This document shows positions 34,057 through 42,469 of a DNA stretch of 64,000 nucleotides, one piece after another. The notes under the pieces are model-generated. The model saw only the letters and a program-made list of their open reading frames with translations. It made no database searches and was not told where the DNA came from. Position 1 is the first letter of the stretch; each line of letters starts with the position of its first letter. Made by a program: the position numbers and the translations under genes. Source of the stretch: Bog-532 sp963732345 (lineage in GTDB: Bacteria; Actinomycetota; Actinomycetes; Streptosporangiales; Streptosporangiaceae); NCBI GenBank assembly GCA_963732345.1, contig CAVSZI010000020.1, forward strand, positions 90,577-154,576. Direction: 5' to 3'.

Positions 34057-35763
34057 GTGGACAGCCGCAGTGACCAGGAGTTCGCCGGACTGGCCCGGGA
34101 GTACCTGGACGACCGGGCGGAACGGCACCCGGACGCCGCGACCGAACTCGGTGACCACCGGTTCGACGCCCACCTGCCTGACCTGTCCGCGGCGGCGCTC
34201 ACCGGCGAGCGCCAGGCCCTCGGCCGCTGGGCAGATGCGGCCGGGGCGCTGGAGGCCGGAACGCTTGCCCCGGAGCATCAGGTGGACGCGGCCATGCTGG
34301 CCAACGACGTGGCCCGGCGGATATTCGAGCTGGACGAACTGCGCGAGCACACGTGGAATCCGCTGCTGGCCAACCCGGGCCGCGCCATCTACCAGCTGCT
34401 GGCCCGCGACTTCGGTCCGCTGCCCAGCCGGCTCGCCTCGGTAGCGGGCCGGCTGGCTGAGGTCCCGGCCGCGGTAGCTGCGGCCCGGCAGCTGCTCGGG
34501 CCGATGCCAAGGGTGCACCTGGAAACCGCGATCGCCCAGTTCTCCGGCACGATCACGCTGGTCACCGAGGTCATCGACATCGCCTTGCGGAACGCGCCGG
34601 AGCGCGAGGCCGACCTCGCACGGGTGCGCCCGGCCGCGCTGGAGGCGCTGAGTGAGCACCGGTCATGGCTGTCCGCCCGGCTCGCTGAGGCCGCCGCGGA
34701 CGACGGCTTCGCGGACCCGCGGATCGGCGCCGATCTGTTCGCCCGCAAGCTGTCGCTGACGCTGAACACGCAGGCGGACGCGGACGCCATCCTGGCCCGG
34801 GCGCACGCTGACCTGGATCGGGTGAGCGAGGAGATCGCCGCGCTGGCGGCCGAGATCGCCGGGGCTGGCGTCCGGTCCGGCCGGGCCGACGGCCCAGGAC
34901 AGCCCCCGGCGGACGGTGATCCCGTCGCCCGGGAGGTACTGGACCGGCTGGCCGCCGACGCGCCGGACAACCGGACCATCCTTGCGTTCAGCCGTACCGC
35001 GCTCGCCGCCCAGACCGCCTTCGTGCGCGAGAACCGGCTGATCACTCTGTTCGACGATCCGGTCGAGGTGATCGATATGCCCGAGATCGACCGCGGCGTC
35101 GCGGTGGCCTACTGCGATTCACCGGGCCCGCTGGAAACGGCACCGACGCCCACCTTCATCGCCATCTCCCCCACCCCGGCGGACTGGTCGGCCCAGCGGG
35201 TCGCCTCGTTCTATCGCGAATACAACCGGCACATGGTGCACAACCTGATGGTGCACGAGGCGATGCCCGGCCATTACGCGCAGCTCCAGCATTCCCGGCG
35301 GTTCAGCGGCTCGGTCACCGCCGTCCGCGCCGCGCTCCGGTCCGGGTCGTTCGTCGAAGGCTGGGCGGTCTACGCCGAGCAGGTCATGGCCGAAAGGGGC
35401 TACCCGGGCGACGGGGATCCACGCGCCGTCCGCATGCAGCAGCTCAAGATGCAGCTCCGCATGATCATCAACGCGATCCTGGACGCCCGGGTCCACGGGG
35501 ACGGGATGACCGAGGCCGGGGCGATGGCGCTGATGACCGGGCGCGGGTACCAGGAGGAGCGCGAGGCCTCCGGCAAGTGGCGGCGCACCCTGCTCACCTC
35601 GGCTCAGCTGTCCACCTATTACGTCGGGTATACCGAGGTCGCCGACCTCGCCGGTGAGCTGAGGGCCGCTTCGCCCGGGCAGCCGGACCAGGAGATCCAC
35701 GACCGCATGCTCGCGCACGGCTCACCACCGGTCCGGCTTCTCCGCCCGCTGGCCACCGCCTGA
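34057..35763 (+). CDS. DUF885-family metal-dependent hydrolase
   Basis: A 568-residue protein of the DUF885 group, related to zinc carboxypeptidases with gluzincin-type sites. The zinc motif HEAMPGHY is followed about 37 residues later by the third-ligand region EGWAVYAEQ. The long helical N-terminal part (AREYLDDRAERHPDAATELG) is typical. Physiological substrates of the family are unknown. I prefer the GTG at 34057 (GGAGG 4 nt upstream); a GTG at 34033 is also in frame. Confidence 0.8.
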   Translation: MDSRSDQEFAGLAREYLDDRAERHPDAATELGDHRFDAHLPDLSAAALTGERQALGRWADAAGALEAGTLAPEHQVDAAMLANDVARRIFELDELREHTWNPLLANPGRAIYQLLARDFGPLPSRLASVAGRLAEVPAAVAAARQLLGPMPRVHLETAIAQFSGTITLVTEVIDIALRNAPEREADLARVRPAALEALSEHRSWLSARLAEAAADDGFADPRIGADLFARKLSLTLNTQADADAILARAHADLDRVSEEIAALAAEIAGAGVRSGRADGPGQPPADGDPVAREVLDRLAADAPDNRTILAFSRTALAAQTAFVRENRLITLFDDPVEVIDMPEIDRGVAVAYCDSPGPLETAPTPTFIAISPTPADWSAQRVASFYREYNRHMVHNLMVHEAMPGHYAQLQHSRRFSGSVTAVRAALRSGSFVEGWAVYAEQVMAERGYPGDGDPRAVRMQQLKMQLRMIINAILDARVHGDGMTEAGAMALMTGRGYQEEREASGKWRRTLLTSAQLSTYYVGYTEVADLAGELRAASPGQPDQEIHDRMLAHGSPPVRLLRPLATA

Positions 35764-35768
35764 CGCCC

Positions 35769-35807
35769 CGCGGCTCTCACACCCTGACGCGTCGCGGCTC
35801 TCACACC
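35769..35807. repeat. 15-bp direct repeat after the DUF885 gene
   Basis: CGCGGCTCTCACACC occurs at 35769-35783 and 35793-35807, a 24-bp period. It sits in the intergenic gap; probably a local duplication. Confidence 0.5.
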
Positions 35808-35970
35808 TGACACGGCCTGCCCCTCGCTCCCTCACACGGCCCAGCCCTCGCGCCGTTTCATTTATCTCGCCCCATCGGCGATCCGCAGCGGCCCTGCATC
35901 CGTAGATACCGGTAGGGGCAGCCACCGGGCTGCTGCCGGCCATGGACCACCACGGCGCACCAGGGGAATC

Positions 35971-36738
35971 ATGATTTCACTGCCGGCCAACGCCACCACC
36001 GTGCCCAGCAGAAGAGCGGACCGGACGGAGCTCGGCGCGTTCCTGCGCGGCCGGCGGGTGCGGGTCGGCACGCGCGAAACGGGAGCAGCCACCGCCCTCC
36101 GCCCGGGCCCGGTGCCCCCGCGCGACAGCGCCGCCCGCCGCGACGGCCTGGCCGGCCGCAGTGAGTTCACCGCGCGCACCGGGGCCGCGAGCCCCGAGCC
36201 GGACAGCGAGCCCGGCGTCCCCGCGTTCCTGCACGTGCTGCTCCGCCAGGTAGAGCCGTTCCCGGCCGCGGTCCTCAGCGCGCGCTGGGACATCCTGGCG
36301 TTCAATCGTAGTTACGACGCGCTGTTCAGCCTGGAATCGGTCCCGGCCCGGAACCGGAACGCGATGCTGCTCTACTTCGCCGCCGCGGGCCAGCGCGAAC
36401 TGTGGCCGGACTGGGCCACCGACGCGCCCCGGGTGGTCGGCCAGATCCGCGCGGCGATGGCCCGGCACGACACCGACCCGGAGTGGGCCACCCTGCTGGA
36501 GCGGCTGCGCCGGGCCTCCCCGGACTTCGACCGGATGTGGCAGCAGGCCGGGACCGGCAGCTACGGCCACGCACCGGAGCGCTTCCGGCACCCGGTGGCC
36601 GGGGTATTGCGGCTGGCCCGCTTCCACCTGTGGGCTGAGCCCCGCGAAGACGGTCTCGTCGCGGCCGGCTACACGCCCGCCGACGCCGCGACCGCAGCCA
36701 AGCTCCCCCGCCTCCGGGCTCTGTCCACCCTCGCTTGA
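35971..36738 (+). CDS. MmyB-type regulator ligand-binding domain lacking its HTH
   Basis: A 255-residue protein. The C-terminal part, about residues 85-250, matches the PAS-like ligand-binding domain of MmyB transcription regulators (LRQVEPFPAAVLSARWDILA, AFNRSYDALF). Residues 17-30 keep the start of the usual N-terminal domain (DRTELGAFLRGRRVR). The helix-turn-helix that should follow (Cro/C1 type with an RREEVA-like motif) is missing and replaced by about 50 residues of Arg/Ala/Pro-rich sequence. It probably cannot bind DNA in the usual way and may be decaying. Confidence 0.6.
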   Translation: MISLPANATTVPSRRADRTELGAFLRGRRVRVGTRETGAATALRPGPVPPRDSAARRDGLAGRSEFTARTGAASPEPDSEPGVPAFLHVLLRQVEPFPAAVLSARWDILAFNRSYDALFSLESVPARNRNAMLLYFAAAGQRELWPDWATDAPRVVGQIRAAMARHDTDPEWATLLERLRRASPDFDRMWQQAGTGSYGHAPERFRHPVAGVLRLARFHLWAEPREDGLVAAGYTPADAATAAKLPRLRALSTLA

Positions 36739-36831
36739 GGAGGCCGTGGAACCGCCGGTCCGGGCGGCACGAGGGCCGTCAGGACGTGGCCGTCCGGTCT
36801 TCCTTCGTCCAGCGCAGGATCATGAGGCCTC

Positions 36832-37140
36832 CTACGAGGGGACAGCTTCCGTGGGCGGGTCGCTGGGCACGAACACGGTGGCGGCCATCCGCCGCAGCTC
36901 GACGCGGCGGATCTTGCCCGTGGCTGTGGTGGGATAGCTGGTCACGAACAGGACCTTGCGCGGGCGCTTGAACGACGGCAGGGCCTGCCGGCAGAACTCG
37001 ATCAGCTCGTCCTCGGTCGCGGTGGCGCGGGGTTCGGCGATCACGAACGCGACCGGCTTTTCCAGCCCGTTCGCGTCGGGGGCGGCGACCACGATGGCCT
37101 GGGCCACGGCGCTGTGCGCGAGCAGCCGCGCGGAGCGGGC
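36832..37140 (-). pseudogene. C-terminal fragment of an AMP-forming acyl-CoA ligase
   Basis: About 95 residues match the C-terminal lid domain of acyl-CoA or benzoate-CoA ligases: AIVVAAPDANGLEKPVAFVI, ELIEFCRQALPSFKRPR, and the catalytic-lysine motif SYPTTATGKIRRVELR. The large N-terminal adenylation domain is absent. A GTG at 37107 gives an open frame, but recognisable sequence continues upstream of it (ARLLAHSAV) before breaking off. Confidence 0.6.
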
Positions 37141-37427
37141 TGCATCGCGCCTACCTGGGCAAACGCGAATCGGACCACAGGAGTTCCGAATAGTTAGAAC
37201 GAGCTACCCGAACCCGGATAACGGCTTGACCGCGTCCCCGGCCCCATCGCTCCCCAGGTTGCCGGACGGCTTCGCTCCCGCCTGCATCTGCTCACCACCC
37301 TAGAGGGCTAGGGCGCTCTGCAACCTTTCTGCACCCGGCCGGCAACTCCTCTGCTTACCCGGGCGAGGAACTGTGGGGGTAGATGAAAATCACGCTCCGG
37401 TCCGGTAAAGCGTGGGGAGGAGATCCA
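37141..37427. other. Leader region of the exopolysaccharide locus
   Basis: No gene is visible in this 287-bp stretch between the ligase fragment and the first glycosyltransferase remnant. It is less GC-rich than most of the window and ends with GGGGAGGAG before an ATG at 37428. It may contain the promoter of the polysaccharide operon; no clear -35/-10 pair was found. Confidence 0.3.
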
Positions 37428-37541
37428 ATGGGAACACGTATTGCCGTACTGATTCCGGCGCATAACCAGCAAGACTATATTGCCGTCACCATCGAAGGTG
37501 TCCAGGCACAGACACGCGGCTATGTCGGAACGTCACCGTAA
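37428..37541 (+). pseudogene. N-terminal stump of a family 2 glycosyltransferase
   Basis: Starts with an ATG and a strong GGGGAGGAG site and reads MGTRIAVLIPAHNQQDYIAV, the first strand of a GT2 enzyme (IPAHNE motif). It ends after 37 codons at TAA, before the DXD motif. It is the first of two such stumps upstream of the intact glycosyltransferase at 38327. Confidence 0.65.
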
Positions 37542-37777
37542 GCGTGCCCGCTGGCACCAAGGCTGGCACCTATTACGCGGTCTGTGAACTGGTCCCAAGG
37601 CCGCCACTCCCACCGCCAGCGCGAATATTTCCCTCCAGATCTACGCGGGGATTCGCCCTCCAGATCTACGCGGGGATTCGCTCTCCAGATCTACGCGGGG
37701 ATTCGCTCTCCAGATCTACGCGGGGATTCTCCCTCCAGATCTACGCGGGGATTCGCGAATACATCACCGTCTCCTAG
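37517..37777 (+). pseudogene. Possible fragment of a surface or Ig-like domain protein
   Basis: In a second frame the sequence reads NVTVSVPAGTKAGTYYAVCE, typical of beta-strands in cell-surface or phosphatase-type proteins. It then runs through the 25-bp repeats, which are read in three frames, and closes with EYITVS and a stop. The coherent part is only about 25 residues. Tentative. Confidence 0.3.
37631..37755. repeat. Five tandem 25-bp direct repeats
   Basis: Five units of exactly 25 bp run at 37631, 37656, 37681, 37706 and 37731. All share the core AGATCTACGCGGGGATTC; only the first bases and the last base vary (CCC or CTC; G or T). The core includes the palindrome AGATCT. The period is not a multiple of three, so it is unlikely to be selected as protein. 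There are no spacers, so it is not a CRISPR array. It could be a binding-site array for a regulator of the polysaccharide genes. Confidence 0.95.
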
Positions 37778-37848
37778 CCGCTGACTATCGGGCCCTTCGG
37801 GGCCGGTGGTGAACGGCTCAGATTGAGCAAAATACCTTGGGGGAGAAA

Positions 37849-37941
37849 ATGAGCATCGTAAGTTATCCCGCATACGCCGCGATTGCCATCCCGGTGCTCG
37901 CCGTCATAGCCGGAATCAGCCACGCCACAACTGGTCGCTGA
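37849..37941 (+). CDS. 30-residue hydrophobic peptide
   Basis: A short frame with a very good ribosome site (GGGGGAGA 3 nt before the ATG) encodes MSIVSYPAYAAIAIPVLAVI and ends ISHATTGR. It is mostly one membrane helix. It lies between the repeats and the second glycosyltransferase stump. It may be a real small membrane protein or the leader of a lost gene. Confidence 0.4.
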   Translation: MSIVSYPAYAAIAIPVLAVIAGISHATTGR

Positions 37942-37943
37942 CC

Positions 37944-38089
37944 GTGAAGATCATCGCGCTGATCCCGCGCATAACGAAGAAAACACCATTGCCATGACGA
38001 TCGAATCACTTCAGGATCAGATGTGGACTCCTGATCACATCATTGTCCTGGCCGATAACTGTACGGATGGCAATTGGCCGTCAGCCTGA
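37944..38089 (+). pseudogene. Second N-terminal stump of a family 2 glycosyltransferase
   Basis: Starts VKIIALIP at a GTG, then loses one base: the intended continuation is in the next frame and reads AHNEENTIAMTIESLQDQMW and HIIVLADNCTDGN. It stops at 38087-38089 before the catalytic core is complete. The order of motifs (IPAHNE, then a DNCTDGT-like turn) is clear GT2 sequence. One-base deletion plus truncation. Confidence 0.65.
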
Positions 38090-38123
38090 TTATGCGGGTA
38101 ACGCGAAAGGGGGAGAAGAAATC

Positions 38124-38330
38124 ATGAACGCAACAGTCATGGGCATCACGCTCGGCATGATAGTGGCTTTCGGGCTCATTACCGTGGTGGGGAGCATTCT
38201 GGTGTGGCGTTACAGCGTCAGGCTGGCCAGGTATTTGCGGAACGTGCGTGTGATCGTGTTCAGGCTCCCTCGTTTCGTTGAGGTTGACGAAGTTGACGAA
38301 GTTTCGATGGAGCGGGTGAATGCAGAATGA
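38124..38330 (+). CDS. Small membrane protein of the polysaccharide operon
   Basis: A 68-residue protein with one hydrophobic helix at about residues 8-29, a basic patch (YSVRLARYLRNVR) and an acidic tail (VDEVDEVSMERVNAE). GGGGGAGAAGAA precedes the ATG. Its stop overlaps the start of the glycosyltransferase-deacetylase gene (ATGA), so it is translationally coupled to it and may be an accessory subunit. No family recognised. Confidence 0.6.
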   Translation: MNATVMGITLGMIVAFGLITVVGSILVWRYSVRLARYLRNVRVIVFRLPRFVEVDEVDEVSMERVNAE

Positions 38331-40423
38331 AGATTGAGCTGAAACGGGCCCTGATCGTGACCATTCAGGTGGTCACGGTGGTGGTTACCACCTACGTTAT
38401 TTCGCAGCGGACGTCGGACTGGCGGCTGCTGGTGTACTGGTGCATGTGCGCGGCGGTGATCCTCTTCTGCATGCTCTCGGTCATCTTCCCCCGGAGGTTC
38501 ACCAAGCTCCCGGTGGCACCTGGGCGGGTGCTGGCGATCATACCGGCTTACAACGAATCGCAGGAGGCAATTAACAAGACGGTTCGGTCGCTCATCAACC
38601 AGACGCGCGAGGTCGCAGAGATCCATGTGATGGACGACGGGTCCACCCCGCCGGTCGTGCCGTTCGATCACCCGAGGGTGTTCTGGCACCGGCAGAAGAA
38701 TGCCGGCAAGCGCGGCGCGCACGTGGGTGTGCTGAAGATGTTCAACCGGAAGGACTTCGATTATATCCTGACCGTGGACTCCGATTCCGAGCCTTACCCG
38801 GATGCGGTGGAGCACCTGCTCCGGTCAATGAGTGACCCGCACGTGCAGGCTTCAACCGGCATGATCTACATCCGCAACTTCCGGGACAACCTGGTCACCC
38901 GCGCCGCCGATATGGATATCGGGATGTCGTGCATCATGATGCGCGCGTCGCGGACCAGGATGGGCGCGCTGGAAACCACCTCGGGCGCGCTGGCTCTGTA
39001 CCGCAGTGACCTGCTGTATGACCATCTGGCCGGGTACGCGGTTGAATGCGGCACCGGGGACGACCGTTGGCTGGCGCTCCGCGCGCTGCTGCGCGGCGAT
39101 GTGGTGGCGGTCTATGAGGCAGGCGTCGAGACGGACATGCCGAACACGATCAAGGGCACGTTCCGCCAGCGGCTTCGCTGGTCGCGCTCGTGGTGGTGGA
39201 TGCTCCCGTTCGTCTTCGCCAACTTGTCGTTCAGGAAGATCCTGTCGCCGGCCTTCGGGCTGACGCAGCTCCTGATCATGCCGCTGTTCGTGCTCTGGCT
39301 CTACGCCACTTACGCGCTGCACGGCCCGGGGGAAAGGCCCGCGCTCCTCTTCACGCTTCTCTACGTCGCGTGCTACGTCGTCGTGCGCGGCGGGGTTGCG
39401 GCGCTCTACCTGATCGACCGTCCCAACACGACGTGGAGGGACAAGCTATTCCAGCTGGTGGCGGGCACCCCCCTGTCGGTCATTCTCAACACCTTCATGC
39501 TGACGCCCACCAAGTACTGGGCGCTGTTCAAGCTGCGGGACAACCGCTGGCGCTCGCGCGGTGACATGGGGCGGATGGGGCTGGCGCAGAAGGTCAAGGC
39601 CATTACCGAGGGCACGGTGGTCGGTGGGGCCGTTATCGGGGCTCTTGCGATGATGATGGTCGCGGGCACCTGGCCACTGAATCTGCCCCCTGCACCCAAA
39701 GGACTGCCGGTGCTGAGCAACAACGCCTCGGCGGGAAAGGTCCTCTTCACTTACGATGACGGCCCCGGAACGGCCACCCTGCAACTGGTCAGTAATCTGA
39801 AGGCAGAGCACATTAAGTACGCCGTGTTCTTCATGATCGGTGAGAAGGTGGCCGCTAACCCGCGCATCGTCCGTGCTGTCGTCAAGGCAGGCTACGCGGT
39901 GGAGGTGCACACCTGGGACCACCACTCGTTGACCGGCGCGTCCACGCACACCGCGCCGCTGACCCCTTCTGAGGTCAAATTGGAGTTCACCAAGACCATC
40001 AACGCGCTGGTGGCGGCGGGCGCACCGAGGCCGACAATGTGGCGTCCACCATACGGTGACGCGAACGGGGAGGACATTCTTATCGCCAAGAGCCTCGGCC
40101 TGCGGCTGGTCATGCCCTGGTCGGAAAACAATACCATCAGTGACAACGGTGACTGGATCACGGGTATTACGACACAGCAGATCGTCAGCAACGTGACCAA
40201 GGGATGGTCGGGCGGTGTCGCCATCCACGGCGGTTCGACTATTGCCGGGCACGACGGCATCGAGGGCAAGGCACAAACTACGATCGCGGCCCTGCCCGGC
40301 ATCGTGCAATGGATGAATGCGCACCATCTGGGCGCTATGACCAGCGTCCCAGCGGACGAAACGGGCGGGATTCACCCGGCGCGTTGGACCGCGCACACAG
40401 GCGGAAACACAGGGGGAGGATGA
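38327..40423 (+). CDS. Fusion of NodC/HasA-type glycosyltransferase and NodB-type polysaccharide deacetylase
   Basis: A 698-residue membrane protein. Two N-terminal helices (about 8-25 and 35-55) precede a processive GT2 domain: IIPAYNES at 71-78, the DxD in TVDSDSE (Asp151, Asp153), GTGDD at 242-246 and the product-binding QRLRW at 281-285. Further helices lie at about 290-365 and 430-447. After the last helix comes a NodB-like deacetylase: TYDDGP at 475-480, the metal pair His528/His532 in VHTWDHHSL, and RPPYGD at 573-578. It should make a beta-linked hexosamine polymer and deacetylate it in cis outside the membrane. The polymer identity is inferred. Confidence 0.85.
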   Translation: MKIELKRALIVTIQVVTVVVTTYVISQRTSDWRLLVYWCMCAAVILFCMLSVIFPRRFTKLPVAPGRVLAIIPAYNESQEAINKTVRSLINQTREVAEIHVMDDGSTPPVVPFDHPRVFWHRQKNAGKRGAHVGVLKMFNRKDFDYILTVDSDSEPYPDAVEHLLRSMSDPHVQASTGMIYIRNFRDNLVTRAADMDIGMSCIMMRASRTRMGALETTSGALALYRSDLLYDHLAGYAVECGTGDDRWLALRALLRGDVVAVYEAGVETDMPNTIKGTFRQRLRWSRSWWWMLPFVFANLSFRKILSPAFGLTQLLIMPLFVLWLYATYALHGPGERPALLFTLLYVACYVVVRGGVAALYLIDRPNTTWRDKLFQLVAGTPLSVILNTFMLTPTKYWALFKLRDNRWRSRGDMGRMGLAQKVKAITEGTVVGGAVIGALAMMMVAGTWPLNLPPAPKGLPVLSNNASAGKVLFTYDDGPGTATLQLVSNLKAEHIKYAVFFMIGEKVAANPRIVRAVVKAGYAVEVHTWDHHSLTGASTHTAPLTPSEVKLEFTKTINALVAAGAPRPTMWRPPYGDANGEDILIAKSLGLRLVMPWSENNTISDNGDWITGITTQQIVSNVTKGWSGGVAIHGGSTIAGHDGIEGKAQTTIAALPGIVQWMNAHHLGAMTSVPADETGGIHPARWTAHTGGNTGGG

Positions 40424-40424
40424 T

Positions 40425-41762
40425 ATGAACGATCTCATTGTTATCGGGCTCGGGTACGTCGGGCTGCCGCTGGTCCGGGAAGCTACCCGGGCCGGGATGC
40501 AGGTCACCGGCTATGACTACAGCCGTGACGTGACGGAGGGTCTGAACGCGGGCCGGTCGCACGTGGATGACATCAGCGACGCCGATGTCAAGGAGATGGG
40601 GTTGCGCGGATTCCGCGCCACCTCGGACCCGGCGGCGCTGGGTACCGCCCAGGTGGCCGTCATCTGCGTGCCGACGCCGCTGTCACCCGAGGGCGGGCCG
40701 GATCTCACGGCAGTGCGCGGGGCGACCAGGACGATAGCCACGATGCTGCGCCCCGGCATGCTGGTGGTGCTGGAGTCCACCAGCTACCCGGGCACCACGG
40801 ATGAGGTGGTGCGCCCGATCCTGGAGGAGGCGACCGGCCTGACCGCAGGCGCGGACTTCAGCCTGGCGTTCTCACCGGAGCGGATTGACCCGGGCAACCG
40901 GGAGTATGAGCTGCGGACCACGCCAAAGATCGTGGGCGGGCACACGCCCGACTGCACCCGCGCCGCCGTCCAGTTCTACAGCCGGATCGTGGATCAGGTG
41001 GTGGTGGCGAAAGGGATGCGCGAGGCCGAGATGGCCAAGCTGCTGGAGAATACCTACCGGCACGTCAACATCGCGCTCGTCAACGAGATGGCCGTGTTCT
41101 GCCACGAGATGGACATCGATCTTTGGGATGTCATCAGGTGCGCGTCCACCAAGCCGTTCGGATTCCATGCGTTCCATCCCGGCCCCGGTGTCGGCGGGCA
41201 CTGCATCCCGATCGACCCGAACTATCTCGCGGACAGGGTGTCCCAGGAATGCGGTCACCCGTTCCGGTTCGTGGAGCTGGCGCAGGAGATCAACAGCCGG
41301 ATGCCCGTCTATGTCGTGGACCGCGCGGCAGAGATGCTCAACACCAAGGCCAAGGCAGTTAACGGCTCGCTGGTGCTGCTGCTCGGCGTCACCTACAAGG
41401 CGGATATCGCGGACCAGCGGGAGACGCCAGCTGCCGCCATCGTGCGGAAGCTGCGGGCACGCGGCGCCGAGGTCGCTTACCATGACCCGTTTGTGAACGG
41501 CTGGCAGGTGGACGGGCAGCCAGTCCGGCAGGTGACCGATTACCCGGAGTTGGCCGACCTGGTGATCCTGCTTCAGGAGCATAGCGCGTACGACCTGGCG
41601 CACCTCGCGGAGGAGACGGCGCTGCTGCTGGACACGAGCGGGCACGTGCCCGCCGGCAAGAACGTGGAGGCATTGTTACGTGGACCCGGCGCGAGGTGCT
41701 TAAAGTGGCCCTCACGCCGGCGATGGCATGCGCTACCGGTTTCGTTGTTACCGAGGAGATAG
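40425..41762 (+). CDS. UDP-N-acetylhexosamine 6-dehydrogenase (WbpA/TviB type)
   Basis: A 445-residue NAD-dependent dehydrogenase that oxidises C6 of a UDP-sugar to a uronate. Seen: VIGLGYVGLPLVREA, LAFSPERIDPGN, LLENTYRHVNIALVNEMA and the catalytic-Cys segment GPGVGGHCIPIDP. The ENTYRxVNIALxNE form is typical of UDP-GlcNAc/ManNAc dehydrogenases rather than UDP-glucose dehydrogenase. AGGGGGAGGA precedes the ATG, 1 bp after the glycosyltransferase stop. The last 29 residues (after NVEAL) do not look native: a normal stop seems to have been lost at 41676-41678. Confidence 0.85.
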   Translation: MNDLIVIGLGYVGLPLVREATRAGMQVTGYDYSRDVTEGLNAGRSHVDDISDADVKEMGLRGFRATSDPAALGTAQVAVICVPTPLSPEGGPDLTAVRGATRTIATMLRPGMLVVLESTSYPGTTDEVVRPILEEATGLTAGADFSLAFSPERIDPGNREYELRTTPKIVGGHTPDCTRAAVQFYSRIVDQVVVAKGMREAEMAKLLENTYRHVNIALVNEMAVFCHEMDIDLWDVIRCASTKPFGFHAFHPGPGVGGHCIPIDPNYLADRVSQECGHPFRFVELAQEINSRMPVYVVDRAAEMLNTKAKAVNGSLVLLLGVTYKADIADQRETPAAAIVRKLRARGAEVAYHDPFVNGWQVDGQPVRQVTDYPELADLVILLQEHSAYDLAHLAEETALLLDTSGHVPAGKNVEALLRGPGARCLKWPSRRRWHALPVSLLPRR

Positions 41763-41773
41763 AGAGGAAGATC

Positions 41774-42469
41774 ATGGCGCCACGGCCGGCGCCAGCCAAC
41801 AACGCATACCTGTTCGCTGACGGGTTCAACGGGCCCGCTGGCAGCCCGCCCGACCCGAGTAAGTGGAACTTCGTCACCGGTCAGCAGAATGATATCCACC
41901 CGGGCACGGTGGGGACCTACACTGCCCAGGAACGCAACTGCTACGTGGATGGTCACTCCCACCTGGTGCTCCGCGCCCAGTCCGACCACAGCAGCGCCAG
42001 GCTGAACACGCGGGGCAAGTTCCAGCATCAGTATGGGTCCTGGCAGGCCAAGATCAAGTACTCCGGTGCGCCCGGCTGCTGGCCCGCCTGGTGGTGCGTC
42101 GGCAACATCTACCCGGCCGATGGCGAAATAGATATCTTCGAGGCGTACGGTAACGGTCGATGGTCACCGGACACCACCGTGTGGGCCCCTAACATGGAGG
42201 ACCAACAGACTGTCCATGTCCCGGCCATGTCGGACGGTGAGTGGCATATCTGGCAAATGGACTGGGTGCAGAATGCCGGGTTCAAGTTCTACCAGGATGG
42301 CAATGAGTATCTGTCGGTCGCGCCATCCAGCCTGCCTGACTGGCGCTACGACTCAGGTAACCAGCTCTACATGATCATCAACATCGCCCTCGGGGGAGCG
42401 GGCGGCGGGAGTTTCACCGGCACTAAATGGCCGGTGGAGCTGCTGGTCGATTACATTCATGTCTGGTAG
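41774..42469 (+). CDS. GH16-family glycoside hydrolase
   Basis: From the ATG at 41774 (AGAGGAAG upstream) the protein has 231 residues and a complete GH16 domain. Catalytic ExDxxE is seen as GEIDIFEAYG (Glu118, Asp120, Glu123), with YGSWQAKIKY and a WHIWQMDWV strand. GH16 enzymes cut or transfer beta-glucans and related polymers, so it may trim the product of this locus. In frame upstream lies a twin-arginine signal (TRREVLKVALTPAM), but its likely start codon at 41675 reads GTT instead of GTG. A GTG at 41696 would lack the arginines. Export may therefore be impaired. Confidence 0.8.
   Translation: MAPRPAPANNAYLFADGFNGPAGSPPDPSKWNFVTGQQNDIHPGTVGTYTAQERNCYVDGHSHLVLRAQSDHSSARLNTRGKFQHQYGSWQAKIKYSGAPGCWPAWWCVGNIYPADGEIDIFEAYGNGRWSPDTTVWAPNMEDQQTVHVPAMSDGEWHIWQMDWVQNAGFKFYQDGNEYLSVAPSSLPDWRYDSGNQLYMIINIALGGAGGGSFTGTKWPVELLVDYIHVW

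Noticed and set aside
37631..37755. CRISPR array
   Set aside because: The 25-bp units are directly adjacent with no spacers, and no cas gene is in the window.
38327..41762. Hyaluronan operon (hasAB-like)
   Set aside because: The synthase is HasA/NodC-like, but the dehydrogenase looks like the UDP-HexNAc type rather than UDP-glucose type, and a deacetylase domain is fused. Hyaluronan is therefore not the simplest product.
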